A stretch of DNA of 64,000 bases from Casimicrobium huifangae (lineage in GTDB: Bacteria; Pseudomonadota; Gammaproteobacteria; Burkholderiales; Casimicrobiaceae). Of this stretch, positions 26,316 through 36,754 are shown piece after piece. The position numbers and the translations under genes were made by a program. Where the stretch lies: assembly GCF_009746125.1 (NCBI RefSeq), contig NZ_CP041352.1, positions 2,402,436 to 2,466,435 of the forward strand, read 5' to 3'. The first letter of the stretch is position 1; every line of letters starts with the position of its first letter. Under the pieces are notes generated by a model. The model was not told the origin of the DNA. It worked only from the letters and a program-made list of their open reading frames with translations, and made no database searches.

Positions 26316-27899
26316 ATGATCGAAGACATCCGCAAGACCCTCTGGGCGGCCGCCGACAAGCTGCGTGCCAACGTGGACGCCGCCGAGTACAAACACATCG
26401 TGCTTGGCCTCATCTTCCTGAAGTACGTGTCCGACACCTTCCAGGCCCGGCGAGACGAGCTTGCCCGCCGTTTTGGCGACGCCGCCGACGACTATCACCT
26501 GCCCGATGCGGACGCGGCCAGCATCGCCGCCGAACTGGAAGACCGCGACTACTACCGCGAGGTCAACGTATTCTGGGTGCCGGAAGGCGCCCGCTGGGAA
26601 GCCCTGCGCGCCGCCGCCAAGCAGGCCGACATCGGCAAGCGCATCGACGACGCGCTCGCCGAGATCGAAAGCGAAAACGCCAAGCTCAAAGGCATCCTCG
26701 ACAAGCGCTACGCTCGCGCCCAACTGCCGCAGGGCAAGCTCGGCGAGCTGGTCGACCTGGTCTCCACCGTCGGCTTCGGGCACGACCTCAGCATCGCGCG
26801 CGACATTCTCGGCCAGGTCTACGAATACTTTCTTGGCCAGTTCGCCAGCGCCGAGGGCAAGAAGGGCGGCCAGTTCTACACGCCCGCCAGCATCGTCAAA
26901 ACGCTGGTGGCCGTACTCGCCCCGCACCACGGCCAGGTGTATGACCCCTGCTGCGGCAGCGGCGGCATGTTCGTGCAGAGCGAGAAATTCATCGAAGCCC
27001 ACGGTGGCAAGCTGGGCGATGTATCCATTTACGGGCAGGAAAGCAACCCCACCACCTGGCGGCTGGCCGCCATGAACCTGGCCATTCGCGGCATCGACTT
27101 CAACCTGGGCCGCGAGCCGGCCGACACCTTCACCCGCAACCAGCACCCCGACCTGCGCGCCGACTTCATCCTGGCGAATCCGCCGTTCAACATCAGCGAC
27201 TGGTGGCACGGCAGTCTGGAAGGCGACCCGCGCTGGGTGTACGGCACGCCGCCGCAGGGCAACGCCAACTACGCCTGGCTGCAGCACATGCTGCACCACT
27301 TGAAGCCCGGCGGTCGCGCCGGCATCGTGCTCGCCAACGGCTCGATGTCCAGCAGCCAGAACAGCGAGGGCGAGATCCGTCGGGCCATGGTCGAGGCCGA
27401 CGTGGTCGAATGCATGATCGCCCTGCCCGGCCAGCTCTTCTTCAACACCCAAATCCCCGCCTGCCTGTGGTTTCTCGCCAAGGGCAAGACCCAGCGCAAA
27501 GGCGAAGTGCTGTTCATCGACGCCCGCAAGCTCGGCACCTCGGTCAGCCGCGTGCAGATTGAGCTGAGCGACGAAGACATCGACAAGATTGCCGACACCT
27601 TTCACGCCTGGCGTTTGTCCCCCTCTCCCCTCGTGGGAGAGGGCCAGGGAGAGGGGGCACCTGCCTACGCCGACATCCCAGGCTTCTGCCGCTCAGTGAA
27701 ACTCAGCGAAATCGCCGAACACGGCCACGTCCTCACCCCCGGCCGCTACGTGGGCGCCGAGGAGGTGGAGGACGACGACGAAGCCTTTGACGAGAAGATG
27801 CGCAAGCTGACCGAAAAACTGGGCGAGCAGATGGCCCAGGGTGCGGAGCTGGATGCGGTGATTCGGGCGAAGCTGGGGGGGCTGGGGTATGAGTTCTGA
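26316..27899 (+). CDS. hsdM: Type I restriction-modification system methyltransferase subunit HsdM
   Basis: 527 residues. An N-terminal helical domain ([20 protein letters not shown]) precedes an N6-adenine methyltransferase domain with SAM motif [10 protein letters not shown] (210-219) and catalytic NPPF (288-291). HsdM pairs with HsdS to methylate adenines in a bipartite target and joins HsdR for cleavage. Near residue 435 the expected [14 protein letters not shown] loop is lengthened by [16 protein letters not shown], encoded by a palindromic repeat (27619-27657). First gene of the operon; its end overlaps hsdS by 11 nt. Confidence 0.96.
   Translation: MIEDIRKTLWAAADKLRANVDAAEYKHIVLGLIFLKYVSDTFQARRDELARRFGDAADDYHLPDADAASIAAELEDRDYYREVNVFWVPEGARWEALRAAAKQADIGKRIDDALAEIESENAKLKGILDKRYARAQLPQGKLGELVDLVSTVGFGHDLSIARDILGQVYEYFLGQFASAEGKKGGQFYTPASIVKTLVAVLAPHHGQVYDPCCGSGGMFVQSEKFIEAHGGKLGDVSIYGQESNPTTWRLAAMNLAIRGIDFNLGREPADTFTRNQHPDLRADFILANPPFNISDWWHGSLEGDPRWVYGTPPQGNANYAWLQHMLHHLKPGGRAGIVLANGSMSSSQNSEGEIRRAMVEADVVECMIALPGQLFFNTQIPACLWFLAKGKTQRKGEVLFIDARKLGTSVSRVQIELSDEDIDKIADTFHAWRLSPSPLVGEGQGEGAPAYADIPGFCRSVKLSEIAEHGHVLTPGRYVGAEEVEDDDEAFDEKMRKLTEKLGEQMAQGAELDAVIRAKLGGLGYEF
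27619..27657. repeat. Palindromic repeat inserted in frame inside hsdM
   Basis: CCCTCTCCC (27621-27629) and GGGAGAGGG (27635-27643) form a 9-bp hairpin with loop CTCGT, followed by CCAGGGAGAGGGG. This is the composition of the dispersed intergenic palindromes (compare 82-205). Here it adds about a dozen residues, rich in Pro, Gly and Glu, to a surface loop of HsdM without breaking the frame. Confidence 0.7.
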
Positions 27900-29187
27900 G
27901 TGGCCGGTGCAGCGACTTGACCAGATTGCCGAGATAAATCCAGCACGTAAGGTGCGCAAAGGAAGTGTTGTGCCTTTTGTTGACATGGCCGCACTGCCGC
28001 AACATTCACGCGACATCGGCGCAGAGGGGGTGCTTGTACGTGAAGCTAAGGGCGCCGGCGCACATTTTCAGAATGGCGACACTCTCCTAGCGCGCATAAC
28101 TCCCTGTCTTGAAAACGGGAAAACAGCTCAAGTTCGCTGCCTAGACGGTGATGCCATTGCCGAAGGTTCAACGGAATTTATCGTTCTCTGCGGTAAAGAC
28201 CCGGAAGACAACGATTTCATCTACTACCTTTGTCGTGAGCCAGCATTTCGTGAATATGCGATTGGTCGCATGGAGGGCACATCTGGTCGCCAGCGAGTTT
28301 CGTGGCAGTCGATTGCCGCATATGAGTTCGCATTTCCTCCGCCCGATGAACGTAGGGCGGCAGCTTGCGTGTTGTCGGCACTCGACGACCGCATCACCCT
28401 CCTGCGCGAAACCAACGCTACGCTAGAAGCCATCGCGCAGGCGCTGTTCAAGTCCTGGTTCGTCGATTTCGATCCCGTGCATGCCAAGGCACGAGGCGAA
28501 CAACCCGAAGCCCTCCCCGAACCCCTCGCCGCACTATTCCCCGACAGCTTCGAAGAATCCCCGCTGGGCTTGGTGCCGAGGGGGTGGAGGGTTGGCGTTT
28601 TCGCCGACATTTGTGCGCGTATTGAAAGCGGTGGGACGCCGAAGCGCACAGTCCCTGAATACTGGAATGGGAATGTTTCTTGGCTTACCTCGGGCGAAGT
28701 TCGCAACCCAATCGTGTTCGAAACCAGGGAAACCATCAGCGACTTGGGAATGAAAGAAAGCTCAGCAAAACTCTGGCCACAAGGAACAACTGTTGTTGCA
28801 ATGTATGGGGCAACGGCGGGCGAAGTGTGCCTTGTGGCGAAGCCTATGACAGCCAACCAGGCATGCTGTGGTTTGATTCCCAATCCACACACTCGCGCAT
28901 TTATGTATGTGTGTGCCCGGCGCGAGCGGGAAAGTCTCGCATCAAAATCCTCTGGTTCAGCGCAACAAAACTTGAACAAGGGCCTTGTTGAGAGTCACCC
29001 GACAGTACTGCCGCCTGACGACCTTCTTCGAGCATACGAAGACATTGCAGGTGTGATGCTAGATGGCTGGATCGCAAACGCGCAACAAGCCCACACCCTA
29101 TCCACCCTCCGCGACACCCTGCTCCCGCGCCTGATTTCTGGCCAATTGCGGCTGCCCGAGGCCGAGGCAGAGGCGTTGGCGGCATAG
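27889..29187 (+). CDS. hsdS: Type I restriction-modification specificity subunit HsdS
   Basis: 432 residues with the usual two target-recognition domains (about 5-155 and 225-375), each followed by a conserved helical spacer: [19 protein letters not shown] in the middle and [19 protein letters not shown] near the end. Each domain reads one half of a bipartite DNA target. The recognition domains are AT-richer than the spacers and the other hsd genes, as expected from domain swapping between strains. It overlaps hsdM by 11 nt. The next genes are the toxin-antitoxin pair rather than hsdR. Confidence 0.95.
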   Translation: MSSEWPVQRLDQIAEINPARKVRKGSVVPFVDMAALPQHSRDIGAEGVLVREAKGAGAHFQNGDTLLARITPCLENGKTAQVRCLDGDAIAEGSTEFIVLCGKDPEDNDFIYYLCREPAFREYAIGRMEGTSGRQRVSWQSIAAYEFAFPPPDERRAAACVLSALDDRITLLRETNATLEAIAQALFKSWFVDFDPVHAKARGEQPEALPEPLAALFPDSFEESPLGLVPRGWRVGVFADICARIESGGTPKRTVPEYWNGNVSWLTSGEVRNPIVFETRETISDLGMKESSAKLWPQGTTVVAMYGATAGEVCLVAKPMTANQACCGLIPNPHTRAFMYVCARRERESLASKSSGSAQQNLNKGLVESHPTVLPPDDLLRAYEDIAGVMLDGWIANAQQAHTLSTLRDTLLPRLISGQLRLPEAEAEALAA

Positions 29188-29210
29188 ACAGCCGTCACAC
29201 CTTGCGCGTA

Positions 29211-29257
29211 TTGACAACAGCTACACAGCGGCGTACGATCCGTATATCCATTGTCAA
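29211..29257 (+). promoter_or_regulatory. Sigma-70 promoter with flanking operator for the antitoxin-toxin pair
   Basis: TTGACA (29211-29216) and TACGAT (29234-29239) are spaced by 17 nt, a near-consensus sigma-70 promoter. The inverted repeat TTGACAA (29211-29217) / TTGTCAA (29251-29257) brackets the -10 and the likely transcription start, with one arm covering the -35. That layout fits autorepression by a DUF1778 antitoxin-toxin complex. The start codon follows 15 nt later. Confidence 0.7.
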
Positions 29258-29272
29258 CACACGAGGCCAACC

Positions 29273-29551
29273 ATGCGTGATGCCGCCATCAATTTGCGCG
29301 CCCTGCCGGAGCAGCGTGATCTGATCGATCACGCGGCGCAACTGCTGGGCAAGAACCGTTCGGATTTCATGCTGGAAGCCGCGTGTGACCGGGCGCAGGC
29401 GGTGCTGCTGGACCAGGTGTTCTTCAGCCTCGATGCTGAGAAGTTTCGCGCCTTCAATGCCGCGCTGGACGCGTCCGCTGCCCCCAATGCCGGGCTGGCG
29501 CGGCTGCTGGCCGTCACGCCGCCCTGGGCGCCGACCACCAGCGCAGCCTGA
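29273..29551 (+). CDS. DUF1778 antitoxin (TacA-like)
   Basis: 92 residues. AAINLRALPEQRDLIDHAAQ and GKNRSDFMLEAACDRAQAVL are the DUF1778 ribbon-helix-helix domain, followed by the toxin-binding segment DQVFFSLDAEKFRAFNAALD. In known TacAT-type systems this protein neutralises a GNAT toxin and represses its own promoter. GAGG lies upstream of the ATG. The last 20 residues (LLAVTPPWAPTTSAA) are longer than usual. The toxin gene follows after 3 nt. The pair sits between hsdS and hsdR. Confidence 0.92.
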   Translation: MRDAAINLRALPEQRDLIDHAAQLLGKNRSDFMLEAACDRAQAVLLDQVFFSLDAEKFRAFNAALDASAAPNAGLARLLAVTPPWAPTTSAA

Positions 29552-29554
29552 GCA

Positions 29555-30040
29555 GTGACGCTGCGGTTCACGGCGCCGGAGCCACTGGTGGCCCAGCACG
29601 CGGTGGATGCGTTCGACTGTGGCGAGCCGGTGCTCGATGACTGGCTGAAGCGCCGCGCCCTGGCCAACCAGTTGAGCGGCGCCAGCCGCACGTTCGTGGT
29701 GCTCGACGACGGCGCGCGGGCGTGCGGCTATTACGCGCTGGCCGCCGGCGCCGTGGCGCACCAGGCGGCGACCGGCGGCGTGCGCCGCAACATGCCGGAC
29801 CCGATCCCCGTGCTGGTGCTGGCAAGGCTGGCAGTGGATCGCCGCGCACAGGGCATGCAGCTGGGCGGCGCCCTGCTGCAAGACGCGCTGAACCGGGCGC
29901 TCGTGGTGTCGCAGAACACGGGGGTGCGGGCGCTGCTGGTGCACGCCCTGCACGAGCGGGCGCGGCTGTTTTATGCACACTACGGCTTTCAGCCCTCACC
30001 GCTGGACGCCATGACGCTGATGCTGCGCCTGAAATCATGA
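29555..30040 (+). CDS. GNAT acetyltransferase toxin (TacT-like)
   Basis: 161 residues from GTG 29555. The acetyl-CoA loop is R97[11 protein letters not shown], and the C-terminal LFYAHYGF (138-145) supplies the catalytic Tyr140. The opening ([20 protein letters not shown]) is that of toxins which acetylate the amino group of aminoacyl-tRNAs and block translation. The TGA overlaps the ATG of hsdR (ATGA), so hsdR is probably translationally coupled to the toxin gene, tying toxin and restriction-subunit expression together (inference). Confidence 0.92.
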   Translation: MTLRFTAPEPLVAQHAVDAFDCGEPVLDDWLKRRALANQLSGASRTFVVLDDGARACGYYALAAGAVAHQAATGGVRRNMPDPIPVLVLARLAVDRRAQGMQLGGALLQDALNRALVVSQNTGVRALLVHALHERARLFYAHYGFQPSPLDAMTLMLRLKS

Positions 30041-33000
30041 CCGAAGACCAGCTCGAACAGGAAACACTGGGATGGCTGCGCAGCGTGGGCTATGCCACGG
30101 CGAACGGGCTCGACATCGCGCCCGACGGCGCCACGCCCGAGCGCACCAGCTACGCGCAGGTGCTGCTGCTTGAGCGGCTGCGCGCCGCGCTGGCGCGCCT
30201 GAACCCGCAGATGCCCGCCGCCGCCCGCGACGACGCGCTGGACCAGGTGCGTGCGCTGGGCGAGCCCAGCCTGCTGGCAGCCAATCGCGCGCTGCACCGC
30301 CTGCTGGTGAACGGCGTGCCGGTGCAGTACCAGAAGGATGGCGAGACGCGCGGCGACTTTGCGCGGCTGGTGGACTGGGCGAACCCGGCAAGCAACGACT
30401 GGCTGGCGGTGAACCAGTTCAGCGTGAAGGGCACCCGCTACACGCGGCGGCCGGACATCGTGCTGTTCATCAATGGCCTGCCGCTGGTGGTGCTGGAACT
30501 GAAGAACCCGGCCGACGCCAACGCCGACATCTGGACGGCGTACCAGCAGTTGCAGACCTACAAGGAGCAGATCCCCGATCTCTTTCACTACAACGAGCTG
30601 ATGGTGATCTCCGACGGTAGCGATGCACGCGCCGGCTCGCTGTCGGCGGATCGCGAGCGCTTCTTGCAGTGGCGCACGATCGACGGCGTGACGCTCGACC
30701 CGCTCGGCGAATTCAACGAGCTCGAAACCCTGGTGCACGGCCTGCTGGCGCCCGCGATGCTGCTCGATTACCTGCGCTACTTCGTGCTGTTTGAAGATGA
30801 CGGCGGGCTGCTCAAGAAAGTGGCGGGCTATCACCAGTTTCATGCCGTGCGTGCCGCCATCGAGCAGGTGATCGCGGCCTCGCGCCCCGGTGGCAGTCGC
30901 AAGGGCGGCGTGGTGTGGCACACGCAGGGCAGCGGCAAGAGCATCACGATGACCTGCTTTGCAGCGCGCGTGATGCAGACCCCGACGATGGAGAACCCGA
31001 CCATCGTGGTGATCACCGACCGCAACGACCTCGACGGGCAGTTGTTTGGAGTGTTCTCGCTGGCGGAAGATTTGCTGCGCGAGCAGCCGGTGCAGGCGAC
31101 GACACGGCAGGACCTGCGCGCGCGGCTCGGCAACCGTCCGTCCGGTGGCATCATCTTCGCCACCATTCAAAAATTCATGCCCGGCGCCGATGAAGACAGC
31201 TTCCCCGTGCTCTCGGACCGCCGCAACATTGTGGTGATTGCCGACGAGGCCCACCGCACACAATATGGCTTTGCCGCGAAACTGAAAGCCCCCGCGCCAC
31301 CGCGCGTGGGCACGGCCGCGAACGACGCGACAGTGGGCAGCACACTGCGTGCGGCCGAAGGTCCGCCGGGCGAATACATCAGCCGGTTTCAGGTGGGCTA
31401 CGCGCAGCACCTGCGCGATGCGCTGCCGAACGCAACGTTTGTGGCCTTTACCGGTACGCCGGTGTCCAGCGAGGACCGCGACACGCGGGCGGTGTTTGGT
31501 GACTACATCCACGTCTACGACATGCAGCAGGCGAAGGAGGATGGTGCGACCGTCGCGATCTACTTTGAATCAAGGCTGGCGCGGCTGGGGTTGAAAGACG
31601 CCGATCTGCCGGAGCTCGATGAGGCGGTCGACGAGCTGACCGAGGACGAGGAAGAAACCCAGCAGGCACGACTCAAGAGCCGCTGGGCCGCGCTGGAGCG
31701 CGTGGTGGGCGCCGAGCCGCGGGTGGCCCGCGTGGCGGCCGATCTGGTGGCGCACTTCGAGGAACGGCAGCGCGCGCAGACCGGCAAGGCGATGGTGGTG
31801 GCGATGAGCCGCGACATCTGCGTCCACCTCTACGACGAGGTCATCAGGCTGCGCCCCGACTGGCACGACGCAGACCCGGAGAAAGGTGCGATCAAAATCG
31901 TGATGACCGGCTCGGCGAGCGACAAGGCGCTGCTGCGACCGCATATCTACAGCGGGCAGACCCGCAAACGGCTGGAGAAACGCTTCAAGGACCCGGCCGA
32001 CCCGCTCGCCATGGTCATCGTGCGTGACATGTGGCTGACCGGTTTCGACGCGCCTTGCGTGCACACGCTCTACGTGGACAAGCCGATGAAGGGGCACAAC
32101 CTGATGCAGGCGATCGCGCGGGTGAACCGCGTGTTCCGCGACAAGCAGGGCGGGCTGGTGGTGGACTACATCGGGATCGCCAACGAACTGCGCAGCGCGC
32201 TGAAGGATTACACCGCCAGCCATGGCCGTGGCCGGCCGACGGTGGATGCGGCCGAGGCGTACGCCGTGATGGCCGAAAAGCTCGATGTGCTGCGCGGCAT
32301 GCTGCATGGCTTTGACTATTCCGCATTTCGCACGGCGGGCCATCGTCTGCTCGCGGGTGCCGCCAACCATGTGCTCGGGCTGACTGATGGCAAGAAGCGT
32401 TTTGCCGACATCGCGCTGGCGATGAGCAAGGCATTCACGCTGTGCTGCACGCTGGATGAGGCCAAGGCAGTGCGCGATGAGGTGGCCTTCCTGCAGTGCG
32501 TGAAGGTGATCCTGACCAAGCGTGAGCTGGCGCAACAAAAGCGGACCAACGAGGAACGCGAGCTGGCGGTACGGCAAATCATCAGCTCGGCGGTAGTGTC
32601 GGACGAAGTGGTGGATGTGTTTGATGCGGTGGGGCTGGACAAACCCAACATCGGCATCCTCGACGACGCGTTCCTGGAAGACGTGCGCAACTTGCCGGAA
32701 CGCAACCTGGCCGTGGAGCTGCTTGATCGCCTGCTCGAAGGCGAGATCAGGACGCGCTTCGCGAGCAATCTCGTGCAGCAGCGGCGGTTTTCAGAACTGC
32801 TGGCCAACGTCATTACCCGCTACCAGAACCGCACCATCGAAACCGCACAGGTGATCGAAGAACTGATCGAGATGGCGCGCAAGTTCCGCGAGGCAGCCAA
32901 TCGCGGCGAAGCGCTTGGGTTGAACGATGACGAAGTCCGCTTTTACGATGCGCTGGTGGACAACGAGTCCGCCGTGCGCGAACTGGGCGACGAAACGCTC

Positions 33001-33201
33001 AAGAAGATCGCCCACGAACTGACTGAAAGCCTGCGCCGCAACATCACTGTGGACTGGTCGCAGCGCGAGAGCGTGCGCGCCAAACTACGCCTGATGGTGA
33101 AACGCATCCTCCGCAAGTACCGCTACCCGCCCGATTTGCAAGACGGCGCGGTAGAGCTGGTGTTGCGGCAGGCAGAGGCGTTGGGCGACGCCTGGTCGTA
33201 G
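30037..33201 (+). CDS. hsdR: Type I restriction endonuclease subunit HsdR
   Basis: 1054 residues from ATG 30037, which overlaps the toxin stop; a longer open frame upstream lies entirely within the toxin gene. The N-terminal nuclease has RRPDIVLF and LELK (about 137-160), the PD-(D/E)xK core. The SF2 translocase follows with Walker A TQGSGKS (about 298-304), DEAH (about 402-405), FTGTP and the motif VI stretch DPLA...[10 protein letters not shown]. The C-terminal helical part (about 750-1054) docks on the methylase. It cuts unmethylated DNA after ATP-driven translocation. Confidence 0.96.
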   Translation: MTEDQLEQETLGWLRSVGYATANGLDIAPDGATPERTSYAQVLLLERLRAALARLNPQMPAAARDDALDQVRALGEPSLLAANRALHRLLVNGVPVQYQKDGETRGDFARLVDWANPASNDWLAVNQFSVKGTRYTRRPDIVLFINGLPLVVLELKNPADANADIWTAYQQLQTYKEQIPDLFHYNELMVISDGSDARAGSLSADRERFLQWRTIDGVTLDPLGEFNELETLVHGLLAPAMLLDYLRYFVLFEDDGGLLKKVAGYHQFHAVRAAIEQVIAASRPGGSRKGGVVWHTQGSGKSITMTCFAARVMQTPTMENPTIVVITDRNDLDGQLFGVFSLAEDLLREQPVQATTRQDLRARLGNRPSGGIIFATIQKFMPGADEDSFPVLSDRRNIVVIADEAHRTQYGFAAKLKAPAPPRVGTAANDATVGSTLRAAEGPPGEYISRFQVGYAQHLRDALPNATFVAFTGTPVSSEDRDTRAVFGDYIHVYDMQQAKEDGATVAIYFESRLARLGLKDADLPELDEAVDELTEDEEETQQARLKSRWAALERVVGAEPRVARVAADLVAHFEERQRAQTGKAMVVAMSRDICVHLYDEVIRLRPDWHDADPEKGAIKIVMTGSASDKALLRPHIYSGQTRKRLEKRFKDPADPLAMVIVRDMWLTGFDAPCVHTLYVDKPMKGHNLMQAIARVNRVFRDKQGGLVVDYIGIANELRSALKDYTASHGRGRPTVDAAEAYAVMAEKLDVLRGMLHGFDYSAFRTAGHRLLAGAANHVLGLTDGKKRFADIALAMSKAFTLCCTLDEAKAVRDEVAFLQCVKVILTKRELAQQKRTNEERELAVRQIISSAVVSDEVVDVFDAVGLDKPNIGILDDAFLEDVRNLPERNLAVELLDRLLEGEIRTRFASNLVQQRRFSELLANVITRYQNRTIETAQVIEELIEMARKFREAANRGEALGLNDDEVRFYDALVDNESAVRELGDETLKKIAHELTESLRRNITVDWSQRESVRAKLRLMVKRILRKYRYPPDLQDGAVELVLRQAEALGDAWS

Positions 33202-33241
33202 TCAGCGCAGCACATTTACACATTGGTACGCTGCAAAAGAA

Positions 33242-33275
33242 AAAGGGTTAGCGGCAATTAACCAGCTAACCCTTT
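33242..33275 (-). terminator. Intrinsic terminator of tRNA-Pro
   Basis: AAAGGGTTAGC (33242-33252) and GCTAACCCTTT (33265-33275) form a perfect 11-bp stem with a 12-nt loop. On the minus strand it is followed by a T-rich run (TTTTTCTTTT), placing it just downstream of the tRNA 3' end. The plus side lacks a T-run, so it is less likely to end hsdR transcription efficiently. Confidence 0.8.
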
Positions 33276-33282
33276 GTGAGTA

Positions 33283-33359
33283 TGGTCGGCGTAGCGGGAT
33301 TCGAACTCGCGACCCCTTGCACCCCATGCAAGTGCGCTACCAGGCTGCGCTATACGCCG
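33283..33359 (-). tRNA. tRNA-Pro (anticodon GGG)
   Basis: 77 nt with encoded CCA. Acceptor arms CGGCGTA / TACGCCG pair fully, with discriminator A. The anticodon stem CTTGC/GCAAG encloses ATGGGGT, giving anticodon GGG (Pro). The D arm GCGCAGCCTGGTAGCGC is normal. The T stem GCGAG/CCCGC contains one A-C mismatch (fourth pair). A TACAAT box stands 8 nt upstream and an intrinsic terminator downstream. Confidence 0.95.
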
Positions 33360-33367
33360 AGCCGTTG

Positions 33368-33373
33368 ATTGTA
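33368..33373 (-). promoter_or_regulatory. -10 box of the tRNA-Pro promoter
   Basis: TACAAT on the minus strand, 8 nt before the tRNA 5' end. No good -35 is found 17 nt further upstream, so only the -10 is supported. Confidence 0.4.
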
Positions 33374-33495
33374 GCAGTGCAGCATGAGCGCTCTGCTGCG
33401 AATAGGTGAGTGTTGCGTGATAGCTGGCCCGCAGTGCATTGCATCGGCACGCATGTGCACGCGTGCATATGTCGTGCACGTGTGTGTGAGGAGGA

Positions 33496-33915
33496 CTAGC
33501 TGGGCTGCTTCGGGTCGAGCAACGCCGCGATTTCAAGCAGCTCTTGTCGCAAGTCGGTGCCATCAACGTGGCTGAGCACGGTGCGGCCGGTGGTGGCGAC
33601 AGCGGTCACGTTGCGCCGCCGCGTCGCGGGCTGGGCGCCATTGGCCTCTTCGTCCAGTCGGCCACGGGCGCCGATGATGGTGAAGCCTTCGCCGTAGAGC
33701 AGCTCGCGGATGCGGCGCACCAGCAGCACTTCATGGTGCTGGTAATAGCGGCGGTTGCCACGGCGCTTGACCGGGCGCAGTTGGGTGAACTCCTGCTCCC
33801 AGTAGCGCAGCACGTGCGGTTTGACCAGGCAAAGCTCACTCACTTCGCCGATGGTGAAGTAGCGTTTCGCCGGAATCGGCGGCAGTTCAGCCAGCGACGG
33901 GCTCTCGCTCGGCAT
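33496..33915 (-). CDS. MerR-family regulator downstream of ihfA
   Basis: 139 residues. The HTH is [20 protein letters not shown] followed by WEQEF and [18 protein letters not shown], the MerR DNA-binding half. The remaining C-terminus is short and has no ligand cysteines, as for the small MerR protein that closes the pheST-ihfA cluster in betaproteobacteria. Target unknown. It overlaps ihfA by 29 nt, so the two are cotranscribed and probably coupled. Confidence 0.9.
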   Translation of the reverse strand: MPSESPSLAELPPIPAKRYFTIGEVSELCLVKPHVLRYWEQEFTQLRPVKRRGNRRYYQHHEVLLVRRIRELLYGEGFTIIGARGRLDEEANGAQPATRRRNVTAVATTGRTVLSHVDGTDLRQELLEIAALLDPKQPS

Positions 33916-34204
33916 GAGCGGCGTCCACCTGCGCCTTGAGTTTGTTGCTGGCGTGGAAGGTCACGACGCGGCGCGCCGTGATCGGGATTTCCTCGCCGGT
34001 TTTCGGGTTGCGACCAGGGCGCTGCGATTTTTCGCGCAGATTGAAGATGCCGAAGCCGGAGAGCTTGACGTCTTCGCCACGCTCCAGGGCTTCGCGCACT
34101 TCTTCAAAGAAGTAGTCGACCATGTCCTTCGCTTCGCGCTTGTTCAAGCCCAGTCGCTCGAACAGGACATCCGCTAGCTCCGCTTTGGTAACCGATTCAG
34201 GCAT
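33887..34204 (-). CDS. ihfA: Integration host factor subunit alpha
   Basis: 105 residues with the HU/IHF fold: [60 protein letters not shown] (DNA-binding arm with the intercalating Pro) and [20 protein letters not shown]-alpha pairs with IHF-beta, bends DNA sharply and helps transcription, recombination and replication. Standard place after pheT; 16 nt separate them. Confidence 0.97.
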   Translation of the reverse strand: MPESVTKAELADVLFERLGLNKREAKDMVDYFFEEVREALERGEDVKLSGFGIFNLREKSQRPGRNPKTGEEIPITARRVVTFHASNKLKAQVDAAHAEREPVAG

Positions 34205-34220
34205 TACTACTGTCTATGCA

Positions 34221-36650
34221 CTAGGCGCGCAATGCGGCGCCATGTTGTTGTTGAACATTGTCGAGCATCCGCTGGCATGCTCCCTCGATCTCGTTATCTG
34301 CCAACGTACGTTCAGTATCTTGCATAAGTACCCGAATTGCAACGCTTTTTTTGCCTTCTGGCAGACCGGCGCCGCGGTACACGTCAAACACTTCCACCGC
34401 GCGCACAAACGCCGGCGCGGCCTCGCGCAAGCTGGCTGTGAGAGCGTCGGAATTAACGGAATTTGCAACCACCAGCGCCATGTCGCGGCGCACCAGCGGC
34501 TGCTTCGAGACCGGCACATGCACCGGCATGGGGCACTGTTGCAGCGCCGCCACATCCAGCTCGAACACCACCGGTGCCGAGCTGAGCTCGAACTTGGTCA
34601 GATGCTTCGGGTGCAGTTCGCCGATCCAGCCGATGGTCGCCCCTCCCTGCGCGATTTGCGCCGAGCGGCCAGGGTGCAGCAACGGATGCTCACCAGCAGC
34701 AAAGGTCACGTCAGCCGGCAACAACGCCATCAAATCCGCCTTTACGTCAAAAAAGTCCACTGCACGCTTGGCACTGGCCCACTGCTCGGTCACTGCGCCG
34801 CCCCAGGCTGCACCGGCGAGCCGCAGTGGCTGGGCGATCCCGGCCACAGCCAGCTCGCCATCGGTGACGCTCTTGTCGCGCAGGAACACCTTGCCCAGCT
34901 CAAAGACGCGAACCCGATCCGCCTTGTGACTGGCGTTGTATTGAATGTTCGCCAGCAAACCGGGGATCAGCGAGGTGCGCATCACCGCCATCTGGCTGGC
35001 GATCGGGTTCAGCAGCTTGATCGGGTTACCGTTGCCGAGCAGCTCGCGCTCCCAGCTTTCATCGACGAAGCTGTAGTTGATGGCCTCGAAGTAATCCGCT
35101 GCAGCAATCGCGGCGCGCAGCTCGTGCAGGCTGCGTGTGCTTTCGCGCTTGGCGTGCATCGCGGCGCGCGCGACCGGCGGCAGCGCCGGGATGTTGTCAA
35201 AGCCATAGATGCGGGCGATCTCCTCGATCAGATCCTCTTCGATCTCGATGTCGAAGCGGTAGCTGGGCGGGGTGACGATGATGGCCTCATCCGTGCCGCC
35301 GGTCGATTCCACAACAGAGCGCCGGTGCGGCAGGCCCAACCGCGTGAAAATGCCGCTCATTTCGTCGGCAGAAACCGGCACGCCGATGACCTTCTGCGCA
35401 CGTGCAATGCGCATCGTGACCGGCTTGCGGGTGGGCACGTTGACCGTCTGATCGTCAAGCGGACCGGCCTCGCCGCCGCAGATTTCCAGGATCAGCGCGC
35501 AGATGCGATCCAGGTGCGCCGGGATCGTCTCCCAGTCCACGCCACGCTCAAAGCGGTGCCCGGCGTCGGTGGAGAAGTTGTAGCGGCGGCCGCGGCCCTG
35601 AATGGCGAGCGGGTGCCAGAACGCGGCTTCGACGTAGACGTTCTGCGTGTCGAGCGACACGGCCGTGCTGTCACCGCCCATGATGCCGGCGAGCGATTCA
35701 ACCGCGTGGTCGTCGGCGATGACACCGACTTTGTCGTAGAGCTCGACGGTGTTGCCATTGAGCAGCTTGAGCGTTTCGCCCGCCTTGCCCCAGCGCACTT
35801 CGAGCCCGCCATGCACCTTGTCGAGATCGAACACGTGCGTCGGGCGACCGAGTTCCAGCATCACGTAGTTGGAAATGTCGACCAGCGCTGTGATCGAGCG
35901 TTGACCGGATTTCTCCAGCCGTTCCCGCATCCACGCCGGGGTGGAGGCCTTGGCGTTGACGCCGCGCACCACGCGGCCAGCGAAACGGCCGCACAGATCA
36001 GGCGCCAGCACCTTTACAGGCAGCACATCGGCCAGCGTTGCCTTCACCTCGCCAGTGGGCGCCGGCGCGAGAGGCGCGCCGGTGATGGCGTGCACTTCGC
36101 GCGCGACCCCATAGACCGACAGGCAGTCCGCCTTGTTCGGCGTCAGCTTGATCAGGAATTTGCTGTCGTTGAGCGAAAGGTATTCGCGGATGTCGGCGCC
36201 GATCGGCGCGTCGGCCGCCAGCTCCAGCAGACCGGCATGATCAGTGGAGATACCCAGCTCACGGGCGCTGCAGAGCATGCCGTTGGACTCGACACCGCGC
36301 ATCTTGACCGGCTTGATCAGGAATGGCTTGCCATCCTCACCAGGCGGCAACTCGGCGCCGACCAGTGCGCAGGGGATTTTGATGCCAGCCCGGGCATTCG
36401 GCGCACCACAGACGATCTGCAGCGGTGTTGCAGCGTGCGCCCCTACGTTGACCGTACACAGCGACAGCTTGTCCGCGTTCGGATGCTTCTCGCGGGTGAC
36501 GATCTCGCCGACGACGATCTTGGTGAACGGCGGCGCAGCGGGCGTCACCTCCTCCACCTCCAGCCCGGCCATCGTGAGCGCGTGGGCGAGTTCGTCCGTC
36601 GTCATGGACGGGTTGCAGAAGCTGCGGAGCCAGGATTCGGAGAATTGCAT
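34221..36650 (-). CDS. pheT: Phenylalanyl-tRNA synthetase beta subunit
   Basis: 809 residues, normal for bacterial PheT. The N-terminal tRNA-binding (EMAP-like) domain has [20 protein letters not shown], followed by the B3/B4 editing region, B5 ([20 protein letters not shown]) and the C-terminal anticodon-binding domain ([20 protein letters not shown]). With PheS it forms the alpha2-beta2 enzyme that charges tRNA-Phe. The ATG lies only 8 nt from a hairpin element that fills the pheS-pheT gap; no ordinary Shine-Dalgarno is visible, so that element may set translation efficiency (inference). Confidence 0.97.
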   Translation of the reverse strand: MQFSESWLRSFCNPSMTTDELAHALTMAGLEVEEVTPAAPPFTKIVVGEIVTREKHPNADKLSLCTVNVGAHAATPLQIVCGAPNARAGIKIPCALVGAELPPGEDGKPFLIKPVKMRGVESNGMLCSARELGISTDHAGLLELAADAPIGADIREYLSLNDSKFLIKLTPNKADCLSVYGVAREVHAITGAPLAPAPTGEVKATLADVLPVKVLAPDLCGRFAGRVVRGVNAKASTPAWMRERLEKSGQRSITALVDISNYVMLELGRPTHVFDLDKVHGGLEVRWGKAGETLKLLNGNTVELYDKVGVIADDHAVESLAGIMGGDSTAVSLDTQNVYVEAAFWHPLAIQGRGRRYNFSTDAGHRFERGVDWETIPAHLDRICALILEICGGEAGPLDDQTVNVPTRKPVTMRIARAQKVIGVPVSADEMSGIFTRLGLPHRRSVVESTGGTDEAIIVTPPSYRFDIEIEEDLIEEIARIYGFDNIPALPPVARAAMHAKRESTRSLHELRAAIAAADYFEAINYSFVDESWERELLGNGNPIKLLNPIASQMAVMRTSLIPGLLANIQYNASHKADRVRVFELGKVFLRDKSVTDGELAVAGIAQPLRLAGAAWGGAVTEQWASAKRAVDFFDVKADLMALLPADVTFAAGEHPLLHPGRSAQIAQGGATIGWIGELHPKHLTKFELSSAPVVFELDVAALQQCPMPVHVPVSKQPLVRRDMALVVANSVNSDALTASLREAAPAFVRAVEVFDVYRGAGLPEGKKSVAIRVLMQDTERTLADNEIEGACQRMLDNVQQQHGAALRA

Positions 36651-36658
36651 AAATTCAA

Positions 36659-36741
36659 GGACGAAAGACGAATGACGAATGACGAAAGAACGTGAGCGGG
36701 AACGCTAACCAATGTCGTCATTCGTCATTGGTCATTCGTCC
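36659..36741. repeat. Hairpin repeat filling the pheS-pheT gap
   Basis: The left arm (from GGACGAAAGACGAATGACGA, 36659-36678, continuing to about 36688) and right arm (ending GTCATTGGTCATTCGTCC, 36724-36741) are near-perfect inverted repeats over about 28 nt built from GACGAAT units. The same element type, in the same orientation relative to the next start codon, lies between serC and pheA (58049-58110). Confidence 0.75.
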
Positions 36742-36754
36742 TGCGCCAGTGGCG

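Noticed and set aside
26136..27605. 489-codon frame antisense to hsdM
   Set aside because: Shadow of hsdM; no domain or export pattern in the product.
29722..30036. N-terminal extension of HsdR by 105 codons
   Set aside because: The extension lies wholly within the acetyltransferase toxin gene in another frame and is Arg/Ala-rich; HsdR sequence starts at the ATG that overlaps the toxin stop.
29989..31512. 507-codon frame antisense to hsdR
   Set aside because: Shadow of hsdR; composition is His/Arg/Ala-rich with no family likeness.
34122..36695. Very long open frame (857 codons) antisense to pheT
   Set aside because: It mirrors the codon structure of pheT, an unmistakable gene; its product is low-complexity Arg/His/Ala-rich. 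GC-rich third positions leave few stops on the opposite strand.
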